Source of the DNA: Burkholderiales bacterium
GTDB taxonomy: Bacteria > Pseudomonadota > Gammaproteobacteria > Burkholderiales > Burkholderiaceae_C
Assembly: GCA_003963005.1 (NCBI GenBank)
Contig: RXJW01000020.1
Coordinates: forward strand, 1-48,507
DNA: 48,507 nucleotides
Reading direction: 5' to 3'
Under the pieces are notes generated by a model. The model made no database searches and was not told the origin of the DNA. It worked only from the letters and a program-made list of their open reading frames with translations. Both the position numbers and the translations under genes were made by a program. This document shows positions 24,506 to 32,951 of the stretch, piece after piece; the stretch's first letter is position 1, and each line of letters begins with the position of its first letter.

Positions 24506-27010
24506 ATGAGCGAACCCACGGCCACCACGGCCGCTGAGCTGGCGCTGGCGCACAACGCACGTTTCCTGGCGCGCTGCAGCCGGCTGGCGGGTGTGGGCGC
24601 CTGGGAATGGCAGCCTGCGACCGGGCAGCTCACGGTGGCCGACTCGGCCTGCGAACTGCTCGGCCTGCCCACCGGCCGGGTGCCGACCCTGGCCGAGATG
24701 CTGGCGTGCTTCGGCCCGGACGGATCGGCCATGCTCGGTGCTGCGCTGCAGCGCGCCGCCAGCGACGGCGCCGGCTGGGACGTCGAGCTGCCCTGCGACC
24801 GTGCTTGTGCGCAGCGCCGGGTGCTGCGCGTCGTCGGGCGGACGGACGACGATGCAGACGGCCGGCGCGTGGCGGTCGTGATGCTGGACGTGAGCGAGCC
24901 GGCCGAGGTGCGGGCCGAACTCGAGCGCACGCTGGAGCGGCTGGCGCTGGCCACCCACGGCGGCGGCATCGGCGTGTGGGATCTGGACGTGCGGGCAGGC
25001 CAGGTGACCTGGGACGACGTCATGGGGCGCCTGCACGGCGAGGCCGCCCTGAGCCAGCGGGTCCGCCTGGCACGCTGGCGGCAGCGCCTGCATCCGCAGG
25101 ACCGTGCCCGCGCCGCGCAGGCCTTGCGCGCGGCCCTGCGCGGCGCGCCGCAGTTCGAAGGCGAGTGGCGGGTCTGCTGGCCCGACGGCAGTGTGCACGT
25201 GCTGCGCAGTTCGGGCCGCGTGCTGCGCGACGGGGCGGGGCGTGCGCTGCGCGTGCACGGCGTGTGCTGGGACGTGAGCGAAGCCCGGCGCCTGCAGCAG
25301 CAACTCGAGGAGCAGCGCGAACTGCTGGAGGTGACGCTGCAGTCCATCGGCGATGCGGTGCTGACGACCGATGCGCAGGGCCGGGTGACCTGGCTCAATC
25401 CGGTCGCGCAGCGGCTCACGGGCTGGTCGGCCGAGGAGGCGCGGGGAGCACCGGCCCAGCAGGTGTTCGTCGCGCGCCGTGAACTCGATGGCGAGGTGCT
25501 GGAAGACCCCGTCACGCGCTGCCTCGGCACCGGCCGGTCGACCCGCCTGCCCAGCGGTGCCGTGCTGCTGGCGCGGGACGGTCAGGCGCGCGCGGTGGAC
25601 GACTCCGTCGCGCCGATCCGCGGTGCCGACGGGCAGGTGCGCGGCGCCGTGCTGGTGTTCCGCGACGTGACACAGCAGCGGCGCCAGTTCAACGAGATCC
25701 GCTGGCGGGCGAGCCACGACAGCCTGACCGGCCTCGTGAACCGCGCCGAGTTCGGCCAGCGGCTGCGGCGCACCCTGGCCCGCGCCCGCCGGGACGGCAG
25801 CCAGCACGCGCTGCTGGCCTTCGACCTGGACCGCTTCAAGCTCGTCAACGACCACTGCGGCCATGCGGCCGGGGACACCGTGCTGCGCGAGGTGGCGCGG
25901 CGCCTGGAGGCGGGCGTGCGAGGCCGGGACACGGTGGCGCGGCTCGGCGGCGACGAGTTCGCGGCGTTGCTGGAGAACTGCTCGCTCGACGAGGCGCTGC
26001 ACGTGGCCCAGAAGCTGTGCGACGCCATGGACCAGTACCGCTACGTGCACGGACCGCAGCGCTTTCGCATCGGCACGAGCATCGGCGTGGCGCCGCTCGA
26101 TGCCCGCTGGCCGGATGCCGACACCGCGCTGCGTGAGGCCGATGCCTGCTGCATGACGGCCAAGGAGCTGGGCCGCAACCGGGTCCAGGTCTGGGCGGCC
26201 GATGACGCCGCCCTGCGGGCCCATCAGGCCGAGCACCGCTGGGCGACGCGACTGCAGCAGGCGCTGGACGAGGACCGCTTCGAGCTGGATCTGCAGCGGG
26301 TGCTGCCGGCCCAGGGCGAAGACGACGGCCGCCTGCGCGGCGAACTGCTGCTGCGCCTGCGCGAGCGCGACGGCAGCCGCGTGTTGCCGGCCGTCTTCAT
26401 GCCGGCTGCCGAGCGCTTTCATCTCGCACCGCGGCTGGACCGCTGGGTGCTGCGCCAGGCCGTGGCGCTGCTGGCCCGCGCCGAGGCGGCGCAGATCGCG
26501 CTGCTGTCGATCAATGTGTCGGCCCACACGCTGCAGGATGCGGCCTATCACGAGGAGGCGCACACACTGCTGACGGCGCTCGGGCCGGTGCGGGCCTCGG
26601 CCTTGTGCCTGGAGATCACCGAGACGGCGGCCATCACGCGGTTGGAACAGGCGGCGCGCTTCATCGCGCAGATGCAGGCGCTGGGCGTGCGCATCGCGCT
26701 GGACGACTTCGGTGCCGGCGCGTCCTCGTTCAGCCACCTGAAGGTCCTGCCGGTGGATGTGCTGAAGATCGACGGGCAGTTCGTGCGGGCACTGATGAGC
26801 AATCCGCTGGACCAGGTGGCGGTGCGCAGCTTCGTCGATGCCGCCCGCACGCTCGGCCTGACCACGGTCGCCGAATGCGTGGAGACGCCCGAGGTGCTGC
26901 TGGAGCTCGTGCGGCTCGGCGTGGGTGAGGTGCAGGGCTTCCTGCTGCACCGCCCGCAGCCGCTCGGCGAGGTCCTGACGCTGTGGCCGGAGGCCGCGAC
27001 GGTCGGCTGA
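24506..27010 (+). CDS. PAS-PAS-PAS-GGDEF-EAL c-di-GMP signalling protein
   Basis: 834 residues from the ATG at 24506 (GGAG ten bases upstream); an in-frame ATG at 24398 is possible but adds a gene-unlike peptide. Three PAS-type domains cover roughly 15-390 (AGVGAWEWQP, GIGVWDLDVRAGQVTWDD, SIGDAVLTTDAQGRVTWLNPVAQRLTGW). The cyclase domain has intact GGDEF (481-485) and the RxxD inhibitory site RGRD five residues before it. The phosphodiesterase domain has ELL in place of EAL (613-615) but keeps SINVSAHTL, LEITETA, LDDFGAG, DVLKIDGQFV, AECVET and VQGFLLHRP, so it is probably active. There is no transmembrane helix. It is likely a cytoplasmic bifunctional enzyme. Confidence 0.93.
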   Translation: MSEPTATTAAELALAHNARFLARCSRLAGVGAWEWQPATGQLTVADSACELLGLPTGRVPTLAEMLACFGPDGSAMLGAALQRAASDGAGWDVELPCDRACAQRRVLRVVGRTDDDADGRRVAVVMLDVSEPAEVRAELERTLERLALATHGGGIGVWDLDVRAGQVTWDDVMGRLHGEAALSQRVRLARWRQRLHPQDRARAAQALRAALRGAPQFEGEWRVCWPDGSVHVLRSSGRVLRDGAGRALRVHGVCWDVSEARRLQQQLEEQRELLEVTLQSIGDAVLTTDAQGRVTWLNPVAQRLTGWSAEEARGAPAQQVFVARRELDGEVLEDPVTRCLGTGRSTRLPSGAVLLARDGQARAVDDSVAPIRGADGQVRGAVLVFRDVTQQRRQFNEIRWRASHDSLTGLVNRAEFGQRLRRTLARARRDGSQHALLAFDLDRFKLVNDHCGHAAGDTVLREVARRLEAGVRGRDTVARLGGDEFAALLENCSLDEALHVAQKLCDAMDQYRYVHGPQRFRIGTSIGVAPLDARWPDADTALREADACCMTAKELGRNRVQVWAADDAALRAHQAEHRWATRLQQALDEDRFELDLQRVLPAQGEDDGRLRGELLLRLRERDGSRVLPAVFMPAAERFHLAPRLDRWVLRQAVALLARAEAAQIALLSINVSAHTLQDAAYHEEAHTLLTALGPVRASALCLEITETAAITRLEQAARFIAQMQALGVRIALDDFGAGASSFSHLKVLPVDVLKIDGQFVRALMSNPLDQVAVRSFVDAARTLGLTTVAECVETPEVLLELVRLGVGEVQGFLLHRPQPLGEVLTLWPEAATVG

Positions 27011-27032
27011 TCGCCGGCGAGGCGCCGGGCCG

Positions 27033-28457
27033 TCACGCCCGGATGGGCCCGCCCAGCTCACCCGGCACCGTCACCGGTGGCGGCTCGGGCGCCGGCGCGG
27101 GCTCGACGCGCGGCAGCCGTGCCAGCACGAGCGTGCCACGCCCCGGGGCCGACAGCAGCTGCAGCGTGCCGCCGAGGCTTTCGATGCGATAGCGCATGCC
27201 CAGCAGGCCATGATGGCCGGCACCGACCGCGTCGGGGTTGAAGCCCTGGCCGTCGTCGCGGATCTGCAATTGCAGCCAACCCTCGGCCTCGCCCAGGGAC
27301 ACGCGCACCTGGCGGGCCTTGGCATGGCGCATCACATTGGTCAGCGCCTCCTGCACCAGCCGGTACAGCGCCAGTCGCCCGGCCTCGTCGGTGGGCAGGT
27401 CGGCCAGCTCCAGGCTCAGCTGCAGGCCGGAGCGCTGGGCGAACTCCTGCGTGAGGATCTCGAGCGCCGGGATCAGGCCGAGGTTGGACAGCGCCGACGG
27501 GCGCAGGTCTTCGATGATGCGGCGCTTGAGCGCGATGCCCTGGTCGAGCAGCTCGCTCATGTGCTTGAGGCGGTCGTCGATCTCGGGTGCGGCGGTGCGT
27601 GTCATGCGGCGGATGCGCGCGACGTCGAGCTTGGCGGCGGTCAGCAGGGCACCGAGTTCGTCGTGCAGCTCGCGGGCGAGGTGGGCGCGCTCGTCCTCGC
27701 GCACGGTCTGCAGGTGGCGGGCCAGCTCGGTCAGCTCGCCGGTGCGGTGCGCCACCTCGCGGTCGAGGCGGTCGCGCTCGCGGGCCAGTTCCTGGGCGTG
27801 CTCGCGCCGGGTGCGGTGCAGGGCTTCGTTGCGGCGCAGGAACACGGCCAGGCCGAACAGGCTCAGCAGCGTGAGGCCATGCACGCCCAGGCGGCCGTAG
27901 GCGAGCGAGCGGGCCACGGCATCGCGCTCGCCGGCAATCTGCACCAGCTCATGCTGATCGAGCTGGGCCACGGCCTCGCGCACGGCCTGCATCTTCTCGC
28001 GGCCGATGTCGGACTCGACCAGCCCGCGCCAGGCGGAGTCCTGGCCGTCGCGGTAGAGCTTCACGACGAGCTGCAGCTCCGACAGCTTCTCGCGCGCGCG
28101 ACGGCTGGCGTCGGCCACCAGGGCTTCCCATTCGGAGCTGGCGTACTGGCCGCGCAGACGCGACAGCACGCCCGGCAGCTCCTGCTCGGCCAGGTGCAGC
28201 GGGCTGAGGTAGTTGTCGCGGCCCGTGAGCAGGTAGCCGCGCTGAGCGGTCTCGGCATCGGTCAGCAGGTCGCGCAGCCGCAGGCTCTCGTTGCGGGCGG
28301 CATGGCGGGCCTGACTCTGGCGCAGGGCCTCGTCGGCCCCCCAGAAGGCCGCCTCGCTGACGCCCATGACGGCCGCTGCTGCCAGCGCCGCCAGCCCCAG
28401 GGCCAGGCCGCGATGACGGCTGGCGCCTTCCAGCCAGGGGTCGAAACGACGCAGCAC
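27033..28457 (-). CDS. CHASE3-domain sensor histidine kinase, NarL-type
   Basis: 474 residues. The N-terminal helix (LALGLAALAAAAVMGVSEAAFW) and a second one near 190 bracket a periplasmic CHASE3 domain (DLLTDAETAQRGYLLTGRDNYLSPL is its signature). The cytoplasmic part has a coiled coil, a HisKA_3 dimerisation domain with phospho-acceptor His265 in ARELHDELGALLTAAKLD, and an HATPase_c domain (LVQEALTNVMRHAKA, IRDDGQGFNPD, GLLGMRYRIESLGG). Such kinases pair with NarL/LuxR-type response regulators, and one is encoded nearby at 29518. Its gene follows that of a stand-alone receiver by 10 bp, so these two share a transcript. Confidence 0.93.
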   Translation of the reverse strand: MLRRFDPWLEGASRHRGLALGLAALAAAAVMGVSEAAFWGADEALRQSQARHAARNESLRLRDLLTDAETAQRGYLLTGRDNYLSPLHLAEQELPGVLSRLRGQYASSEWEALVADASRRAREKLSELQLVVKLYRDGQDSAWRGLVESDIGREKMQAVREAVAQLDQHELVQIAGERDAVARSLAYGRLGVHGLTLLSLFGLAVFLRRNEALHRTRREHAQELARERDRLDREVAHRTGELTELARHLQTVREDERAHLARELHDELGALLTAAKLDVARIRRMTRTAAPEIDDRLKHMSELLDQGIALKRRIIEDLRPSALSNLGLIPALEILTQEFAQRSGLQLSLELADLPTDEAGRLALYRLVQEALTNVMRHAKARQVRVSLGEAEGWLQLQIRDDGQGFNPDAVGAGHHGLLGMRYRIESLGGTLQLLSAPGRGTLVLARLPRVEPAPAPEPPPVTVPGELGGPIRA

Positions 28458-28467
28458 CTGCCGTCGC

Positions 28468-28887
28468 TCAGTTGGTGGCGGCCGGGCGCGCAGCGGGGGC
28501 CGAGGCGGCGTGTTCCGCCAACTCGGCGCAGTAGCTGATGAGGTCGTCGAGCTCGCGGCTCTTGTCGAACACGCGCTCGGCGCCGAGGCTGGCGCAGCGG
28601 CGCCGCATTTCCTCGGTGGCGTAGTTGGTCAGCACGACACGCCGGGCGCGCACGCCCAGCTGCTGGGCGGCCTGCAGCACGCCCAGGCCGGTGCCCGAGC
28701 GCAGGAACACGTCGACGATGAAGATGTCGGCGTTCGCATCGGGGTCGCGCTTCATCCAGCGCACCGCGCCGGCCTCGTCGGCCACCGACCCGACCACCTC
28801 CACCTGGGCCAGCTCCTCCAGCGTCGCGATGAGGTTTTCCAGGATCACCGGACTGTCTTCGACGATGAAGGCTTTGAGTGCTGGCAT
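28468..28887 (-). CDS. Stand-alone CheY-like receiver protein
   Basis: 139 residues from the ATG at 28887. A complete receiver domain is present: acidic pocket Glu10/Asp11 (FIVEDSP), phospho-acceptor Asp59 (DIFIVDVFLRSGTGLGV), Thr87 (VVLTNYAT) and Lys109 (RVFDKSRE). A short Ala/Pro-rich tail replaces any output domain. It precedes the CHASE3 histidine kinase gene by 10 bp and is expected to be its direct partner or a phosphate sink or relay. Its promoter carries the GTCCTACA element with a perfect TAGGAC-AA-GTCCTA dyad. Confidence 0.9.
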   Translation of the reverse strand: MPALKAFIVEDSPVILENLIATLEELAQVEVVGSVADEAGAVRWMKRDPDANADIFIVDVFLRSGTGLGVLQAAQQLGVRARRVVLTNYATEEMRRRCASLGAERVFDKSRELDDLISYCAELAEHAASAPAARPAATN

Positions 28888-28921
28888 GAGCCGAGAACTG
28901 CGCGAGGGTGGTTGAGGCTGA

Positions 28922-28987
28922 AGTATGGCGCCCTTCGGCCCCGGGCCGGCAGTGCCGGCAGCGCATCCCGCTGTAGGACAAGTCCTA
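28922..28987 (-). promoter_or_regulatory. Promoter of the receiver-histidine kinase operon with GTCCTACA element
   Basis: TAGGAC-AA-GTCCTA (28974-28987) is a perfect dyad. Read on the minus strand it continues as GTCCTACAGCGGG (28967-28979). Exactly 39 bases beyond that element is CATACT (28922-28927), a -10-like hexamer. The same element and the same 39-base spacing recur at the BON-lipoprotein promoter. Confidence 0.6.
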
Positions 28988-28997
28988 GGCGCGGGGG

Positions 28998-29327
28998 TCA
29001 GGACCCCTGGCGGATGGCGATGTCGTTGCGTACGGCGACGACGCCGGAGGTCTCGCGGGTCAGCTTCTCGGCGATGGCGCGTTCCTCGGCGGACTTGGCA
29101 AAGCCCGACAGCTGCACCGTGCCCTTCAGCGTCTCGACGCTGATCGCCATGGCGCTGACGACCGGGTCGGCCGCGAACTTGGCCTTCACACGGGTGGTGA
29201 CGGTCGTGTCGTCGACGTAGGCGCCCACGGTCTCCTGGTTGCGGGTGACGGCGCAACCCGCGGTGGTTGCCAGCGTGGCGACGAGGGCGGTGGCAAGGGC
29301 AGCGGTGAGCATGGGCTTGTTGATCAT
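28998..29327 (-). CDS. BON-domain lipoprotein
   Basis: 109 residues from the ATG at 29327, with AGGAG six bases upstream. A lipoprotein signal peptide ends LATTAGC. A single BON domain follows (VGAYVDDTTVTTRVKAKF, AISVETLKGTVQLSGFAKSAEERAIAEKL, GVVAVRNDIAI). BON domains in OsmY and related envelope proteins bind phospholipid or support the outer membrane under stress. The gene lies between the receiver gene and the divergent NarL-type regulator gene and shares their GTCCTACA element, which suggests it is a target of that two-component system. Confidence 0.9.
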   Translation of the reverse strand: MINKPMLTAALATALVATLATTAGCAVTRNQETVGAYVDDTTVTTRVKAKFAADPVVSAMAISVETLKGTVQLSGFAKSAEERAIAEKLTRETSGVVAVRNDIAIRQGS

Positions 29328-29370
29328 GGGAATCTCCTGTGGGTGCGCGGCTTCGGGTGCCGCTGGGCTC

Positions 29371-29451
29371 ACTATCGAACCCGGCGACGGGCGCCGGGAT
29401 CGTCCGGCGGCCCGGCCCGCTGTCGGACTGCGCTGGCACGGATGTAGGACA
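29371..29451 (-). promoter_or_regulatory. BON-lipoprotein/response-regulator divergent promoter with tandem GTCCTACA-type sites
   Basis: On the minus strand GTCCGACAGCGGG (29416-29428) matches the receiver promoter's GTCCTACAGCGGG at 12 of 13 bases. A -10-like GATAGT (29371-29376) lies 39 bases downstream, the same spacing as there. A second copy, TGTCCTACA (29443-29451), lies 22 bp further upstream, toward the divergent NarL-type gene at 29518. Confidence 0.6.
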
Positions 29452-29517
29452 CCCGCCGCTCGATGCCGCGTCGCGGTGCTGCTAGGCTGACAGCACGTTC
29501 AACGCCATTCATTCACC

Positions 29518-30168
29518 ATGATCCGCATCGGCATCGTCGACGACCACGCCATCGTGCGCACCGGCCTGCGCCAGTACTTGTCCGACCACGTGGACCTGCG
29601 CGTCACCGGCGAAGGGGCCAGCGGCCACGACGCGCTGGAGATGGCGCGCGGTGGCGAGGTGGACGTGCTGCTGCTCGACATCTCCATGCCCGACCAGAGC
29701 GGCGTGGACGCGCTGGCCGCCATCAAGGCCCGCTTCCCCGAGCTGCCGGTGCTCATCCTGAGCGGCTTCCCGGAGGCGCACTACGCCACCACCCTGCTGC
29801 GCCAGGGGGCCAGCGGCTATCTGAACAAGGAGTGCGACCCGGAGGAGATCGCCAACGCGATCCGGCTGGTGTCGCGCGGCCGGCGCTACATCAGCCCGGC
29901 GGTGGCCGAGCAACTGGCGGACAGCGTCGTCGGGGCGGGCGGTGCCGCCGGTGCGGCCGACAAACCGCTGCACGAGGCGCTGTCGGAGCGGGAGTTCCAG
30001 GTCTTCCTGCGCCTGGCCAAGGGCGAGACGGTGGGCCACATCGCCGAGGCCCTGTTCCTGAGTGTCAAGACGGTCAGCACCTACCGCACGCGGGTGCTGG
30101 AGAAACTGAAGCTGCAGACGAACAGCGATCTGACCTACTACGCCCTGAAGAACGGGTTGATCCAGTGA
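29518..30168 (+). CDS. NarL/LuxR-family response regulator
   Basis: 216 residues. The receiver domain has the acidic pocket Asp8/Asp9, phospho-acceptor Asp54 (VLLLDISMPDQSGVD) and a conserved Lys in SGYLNKECDPEEI. The C-terminal LuxR-type HTH is SEREFQVFLRLAKGETVGHIAEALFLSVKTVSTYRTRVLEKL. It is a DNA-binding transcription regulator, activated by phosphorylation, probably by the CHASE3 kinase encoded 1 kb away. It is divergent from the BON lipoprotein gene, with tandem GTCCTACA-type sites in the shared gap. I infer these are its binding sites. Confidence 0.94.
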   Translation: MIRIGIVDDHAIVRTGLRQYLSDHVDLRVTGEGASGHDALEMARGGEVDVLLLDISMPDQSGVDALAAIKARFPELPVLILSGFPEAHYATTLLRQGASGYLNKECDPEEIANAIRLVSRGRRYISPAVAEQLADSVVGAGGAAGAADKPLHEALSEREFQVFLRLAKGETVGHIAEALFLSVKTVSTYRTRVLEKLKLQTNSDLTYYALKNGLIQ

Positions 30169-30172
30169 CGGC

Positions 30173-30190
30173 GCGGCCGCCGCGGGCCGC
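30173..30190. terminator. Bidirectional hairpin between convergent stops
   Basis: GCGGCC-gccgcg-GGCCGC fills nearly the whole 22-bp gap between the stop of the NarL-type regulator (30168) and that of the convergent 67-aa gene (30191). The position suggests termination in both directions. There is no T tract. Confidence 0.5.
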
Positions 30191-30394
30191 TCAGGCCGCC
30201 GGGTGCTTGTCCACCGGCGCGGGCTCGGTCAGCACCCAGGGCAGGGCCGATTCATAGCCGAGCTCGGCATCGGCGCTGTCGGTCGCCGCAGCGCTCCACC
30301 AGCGGGTCAGGGCGGACAGCAATGGCGGCTGCGCGGCAGCCGGTGCGCTGATCTCGAGGGCAGGGGCTTGCGGCAGGTGGGCGTCGAGGGGCAT
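30191..30394 (-). CDS. Small protein of unknown function (67 aa)
   Basis: 67 residues from the ATG at 30394, which has GGAG six bases upstream. It begins MPLDAHLPQAPALEISAPAA, has a Trp-containing helix (PLLSALTRWWSAAATDS) and an acidic stretch, and ends EPAPVDKHPAA. There is no signal peptide. I do not recognise it. The ribosome site and the convergent fit with the neighbouring regulator support a real gene. It is divergent from the solute-binding protein gene. Confidence 0.5.
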   Translation of the reverse strand: MPLDAHLPQAPALEISAPAAAQPPLLSALTRWWSAAATDSADAELGYESALPWVLTEPAPVDKHPAA

Positions 30395-30411
30395 GGCGGG
30401 CTCCGGCGAGG

Positions 30412-30440
30412 GGTGGGCCACAGCATCGGCGAGGCCCACC
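30412..30440. promoter_or_regulatory. 8-bp inverted repeat upstream of the 67-aa gene
   Basis: GGTGGGCC (30412-30419) and GGCCCACC (30433-30440) form a perfect dyad with a 13-base spacer, in the divergent gap between the 67-aa gene and the solute-binding protein gene. It could be an operator or a leader hairpin. Confidence 0.35.
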
Positions 30441-30519
30441 GGGGCGCGTATCGGCCTGTGTCGCGGAGGCGTGTCGGAATCCGCTGACAAAAGCGTCAGG
30501 CGCCTCAAGAATGCGGGCC

Positions 30520-31290
30520 ATGAATGACGTCCTCATGTCATGGCGGGCCGTGGTGTTGCTGCTGTGCCTCGTGGTGCTGCCGGCACGCAGCTGCGAGGTG
30601 CTGGTGCGCTGGAACGACGATCCGCCCTACAGCTTCCGCACGGCCGACGGCCGCCTGTCCGGACTGAACATCGAACTGGTGGAGCAGACGCTCGCCCGGC
30701 TGGGCTGCCGCGCCCAGTGGCGCGAGCTGCCGTGGGCCCGGGCCCTCGTGGAGCTGGAGGCGGGCCGGCTCGATCTGCTGCCGGGGGGCCTGCGCCGACC
30801 GGAGCGGGAAGGGTTTGCCCATTTCGTGGCGCAGAACGTGCTGTCGCGCAACCTGGTGTTCGTGCGCCAGCCGGACCGTGCCCGCATCGGCAGCGCCCGC
30901 CGGCTGGCCGACCTGCCGCCAGGCCTGCGGCTGGGGGTGCAGATCGGCGTGGTCTACGGGCCGGAGTACGCCCAGCTGCTCACGCAGCCGAGCTTCCGCG
31001 CGTCGCTGACCCAGGCCACGTCGCGCCGCAACCTGTGGCAGATGCTGGCACTGGGCCGTGTCGATGCCGTGCTGGCCAGCGAAGCGTCGGCGCGCTGGGA
31101 GCTGTCGCAGCAGGGACTTGGGGCCAGCATCGTCGCGACCGACCTGCTGCTGTCTGACGAGCCCGCCTTCGTGCTGGTCAGCAAGCGCGCGCGCGATGCC
31201 GACTGGGCACGGCGTTATCAGCAGGCCAACGATGCACTGGAAGCCGATGGCACGATGGCCCGCATCGTGCAGAAGTACTTCGGGCCCTGA
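30520..31290 (+). CDS. Orphan periplasmic solute-binding protein, family 3
   Basis: 256 residues from the ATG at 30520; ATGs at 30511 and 30535 are alternatives and no ribosome site decides. A signal peptide (SWRAVVLLLCLVVLPARS) precedes a bacterial family 3 solute-binding fold: VRWNDDPPYSFRTADGRLSGLNIELVEQTLARLG at the N-terminus, then LGVQIGVVYGPEY and a C-terminal helix ALEADGTMARIVQKYFGP. These proteins bind amino acids or similar solutes in the periplasm. There is no permease or ATPase gene nearby, so it may feed a signalling protein or a distant transporter. Confidence 0.85.
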   Translation: MNDVLMSWRAVVLLLCLVVLPARSCEVLVRWNDDPPYSFRTADGRLSGLNIELVEQTLARLGCRAQWRELPWARALVELEAGRLDLLPGGLRRPEREGFAHFVAQNVLSRNLVFVRQPDRARIGSARRLADLPPGLRLGVQIGVVYGPEYAQLLTQPSFRASLTQATSRRNLWQMLALGRVDAVLASEASARWELSQQGLGASIVATDLLLSDEPAFVLVSKRARDADWARRYQQANDALEADGTMARIVQKYFGP

Positions 31291-31320
31291 GCGCGTCGGC
31301 GCGCCCGGCCGGCACGGGCC

Positions 31321-32478
31321 TCAGTCGGCCACGCCCGGCTCGGCCATCAGCTGGCTGCGGCCGGCGCGCTGGGCTTCATACAGCGCGGTGTCGGCGCGCC
31401 GTTGCAGGTCGGCGATGTTGCGGTCGCCGGGGCGCAGCTTGGCCCAGCCGGCGCTGAAGGTCAGCGGCACGCCCAATTCGGCCGGGGCGCGCTCGGCGAG
31501 CGCTGCGCGCAGCCGCTGGTCGAGCGCCTGCGGCCCCTCCGGCTGGCAACGGGCCATCAGCACGCCGAATTGATGGCCCGCCAGACGGCCCGCCAGATCG
31601 CCCAGGCGCATCTGTGCCTGCACGCAGCTGCCGAAGAGCGCCAGGGCGCGGTCGGCGAAATCGATGTCGCGCTCGGCCTGCAGCGTGTCGAATTCGTCCA
31701 GGTCCAGCACCATCAGCGCCAGCGGCTCGTCGTAGCGGCGGGCCATCGAGATCAGGTCGACCGAGCGCTTGGCAAAGGCCTCGCGGTCGATCAGGCCGGT
31801 CAGACCGTCGGTCTGCGCCAGACGGGCCAGTTCCGCCTCGATCTGGCCCCGCCAGGCCAGCAGCAGCATCGGCAAGGCGAGCAGCAGGGCGAGCTGGCCG
31901 GTCAGGGCCAGCAGCAGATCCGGCAAGGCCGAGGGCGTGCCGAACTCGGTGACCACGGCCCGGCACAGCATGGCCGCCAGCAACGGCAGCACAGCGGCCA
32001 GGCCCAGCAGCCGCCAGCGCCGGCTGTTCAGGCCTTGCACGACGCTGCTGCGTCCCGGCATCGTCAGGGCCACGCCGAGCCAGACGAGCTGCGCCCCGAG
32101 CACGACGTCGGCCAGGGTCTGCGCGGCGTCGCGGTCGCGGCCCAGCAGCGCATGACCGGTCACCAGGGCCAGCGGCGCAGCCGCCATCAGCCAGCGCCCG
32201 GGTCGCGGGCTCAGCCACAGGCAAAGCGCCCACCACAGGGCGGACAGCCCGGCGCTGATCACGCCCGCGCCCAGGCTCAGCAGCCCATGCGGCGCCCCCA
32301 GCCGCTCGCCCACCGTGGGGCTGGCAAAGGCCAGGCCGAGCGCCAGCGCGAGCATGCCGCCTTGCGCCCAGCGGCCGCCCGCGTTGTCACCGCGCCATCC
32401 GACCAGCGTGATCAGCACCAGCGCCGCCACCAGTGCCTGCATCGGCAGCAGCGAGAACAGCGCGTCGGTGAAGCTCAT
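31321..32478 (-). CDS. Multi-helix membrane protein with degenerate GGDEF domain
   Basis: 385 residues from the ATG at 32478. The N-terminal ~210 residues hold about six to seven hydrophobic helices (e.g. [45 protein letters not shown]). A GGDEF-like domain follows ([45 protein letters not shown]). The signature is AGHQF instead of GG(D/E)EF near residue 300, so cyclase activity is probably lost; it may bind c-di-GMP or GTP, or act by interaction. The start codon overlaps the creA stop by four bases, implying coupled translation. Confidence 0.85.
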   Translation of the reverse strand: MSFTDALFSLLPMQALVAALVLITLVGWRGDNAGGRWAQGGMLALALGLAFASPTVGERLGAPHGLLSLGAGVISAGLSALWWALCLWLSPRPGRWLMAAAPLALVTGHALLGRDRDAAQTLADVVLGAQLVWLGVALTMPGRSSVVQGLNSRRWRLLGLAAVLPLLAAMLCRAVVTEFGTPSALPDLLLALTGQLALLLALPMLLLAWRGQIEAELARLAQTDGLTGLIDREAFAKRSVDLISMARRYDEPLALMVLDLDEFDTLQAERDIDFADRALALFGSCVQAQMRLGDLAGRLAGHQFGVLMARCQPEGPQALDQRLRAALAERAPAELGVPLTFSAGWAKLRPGDRNIADLQRRADTALYEAQRAGRSQLMAEPGVAD

Positions 32479-32942
32479 TTCCTGACGGGGATGGGGAGGC
32501 TGCGGTCCACCGGTACCGCGGTCACGCTGTTCTGTGGCGAGCCGTCGATGAGCCGGTCGGAATAGGTGAGGTAGACGAGGGTGTTGCGTGCCGGGTCGAC
32601 CATGCGCACGATGCGCAGCCGCTTGAACACCAGTGAGATGCGCTCGCTGAACACCTCTTCCTGGCGAGGCAGCGGCTGGGCGATGTTGATCGGGCCGACC
32701 TGCCGGCAGGCGATGGAGGCTTCGGACTTGTCCTCCGCGATGCCGATCGCGCCCTTGATGCCGCCGGTCTTGGCGCGCGACACGAAGCACGTGACGCCCT
32801 GCACCTTGGGGTCATCGTAGGCGTCCACGACGATCTTGTGATCCGGTCCGATGAGCTTGAAGGCGGTGTCCACCGAACCGATCGGTTCGGCGTGGGCCAG
32901 CGCAGCGGCGGCCGTCAGGAGGGCGAGGGCGGCTTGCTTCAT
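32475..32942 (-). CDS. creA: CreA-family periplasmic protein
   Basis: 155 residues. A signal peptide ([18 protein letters not shown]) is followed by the CreA core: [59 protein letters not shown] and [34 protein letters not shown]. Family members are about this length, widespread in proteobacteria, and of unknown function. The two conserved Cys could pair in the periplasm. Its stop overlaps the next gene (degenerate GGDEF protein), and it starts nine bases after the lactonase gene ends, so the three form an operon. Confidence 0.92.
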   Translation of the reverse strand: MKQAALALLTAAAALAHAEPIGSVDTAFKLIGPDHKIVVDAYDDPKVQGVTCFVSRAKTGGIKGAIGIAEDKSEASIACRQVGPINIAQPLPRQEEVFSERISLVFKRLRIVRMVDPARNTLVYLTYSDRLIDGSPQNSVTAVPVDRSLPIPVRK

Positions 32943-32951
32943 GGGCTCAGT

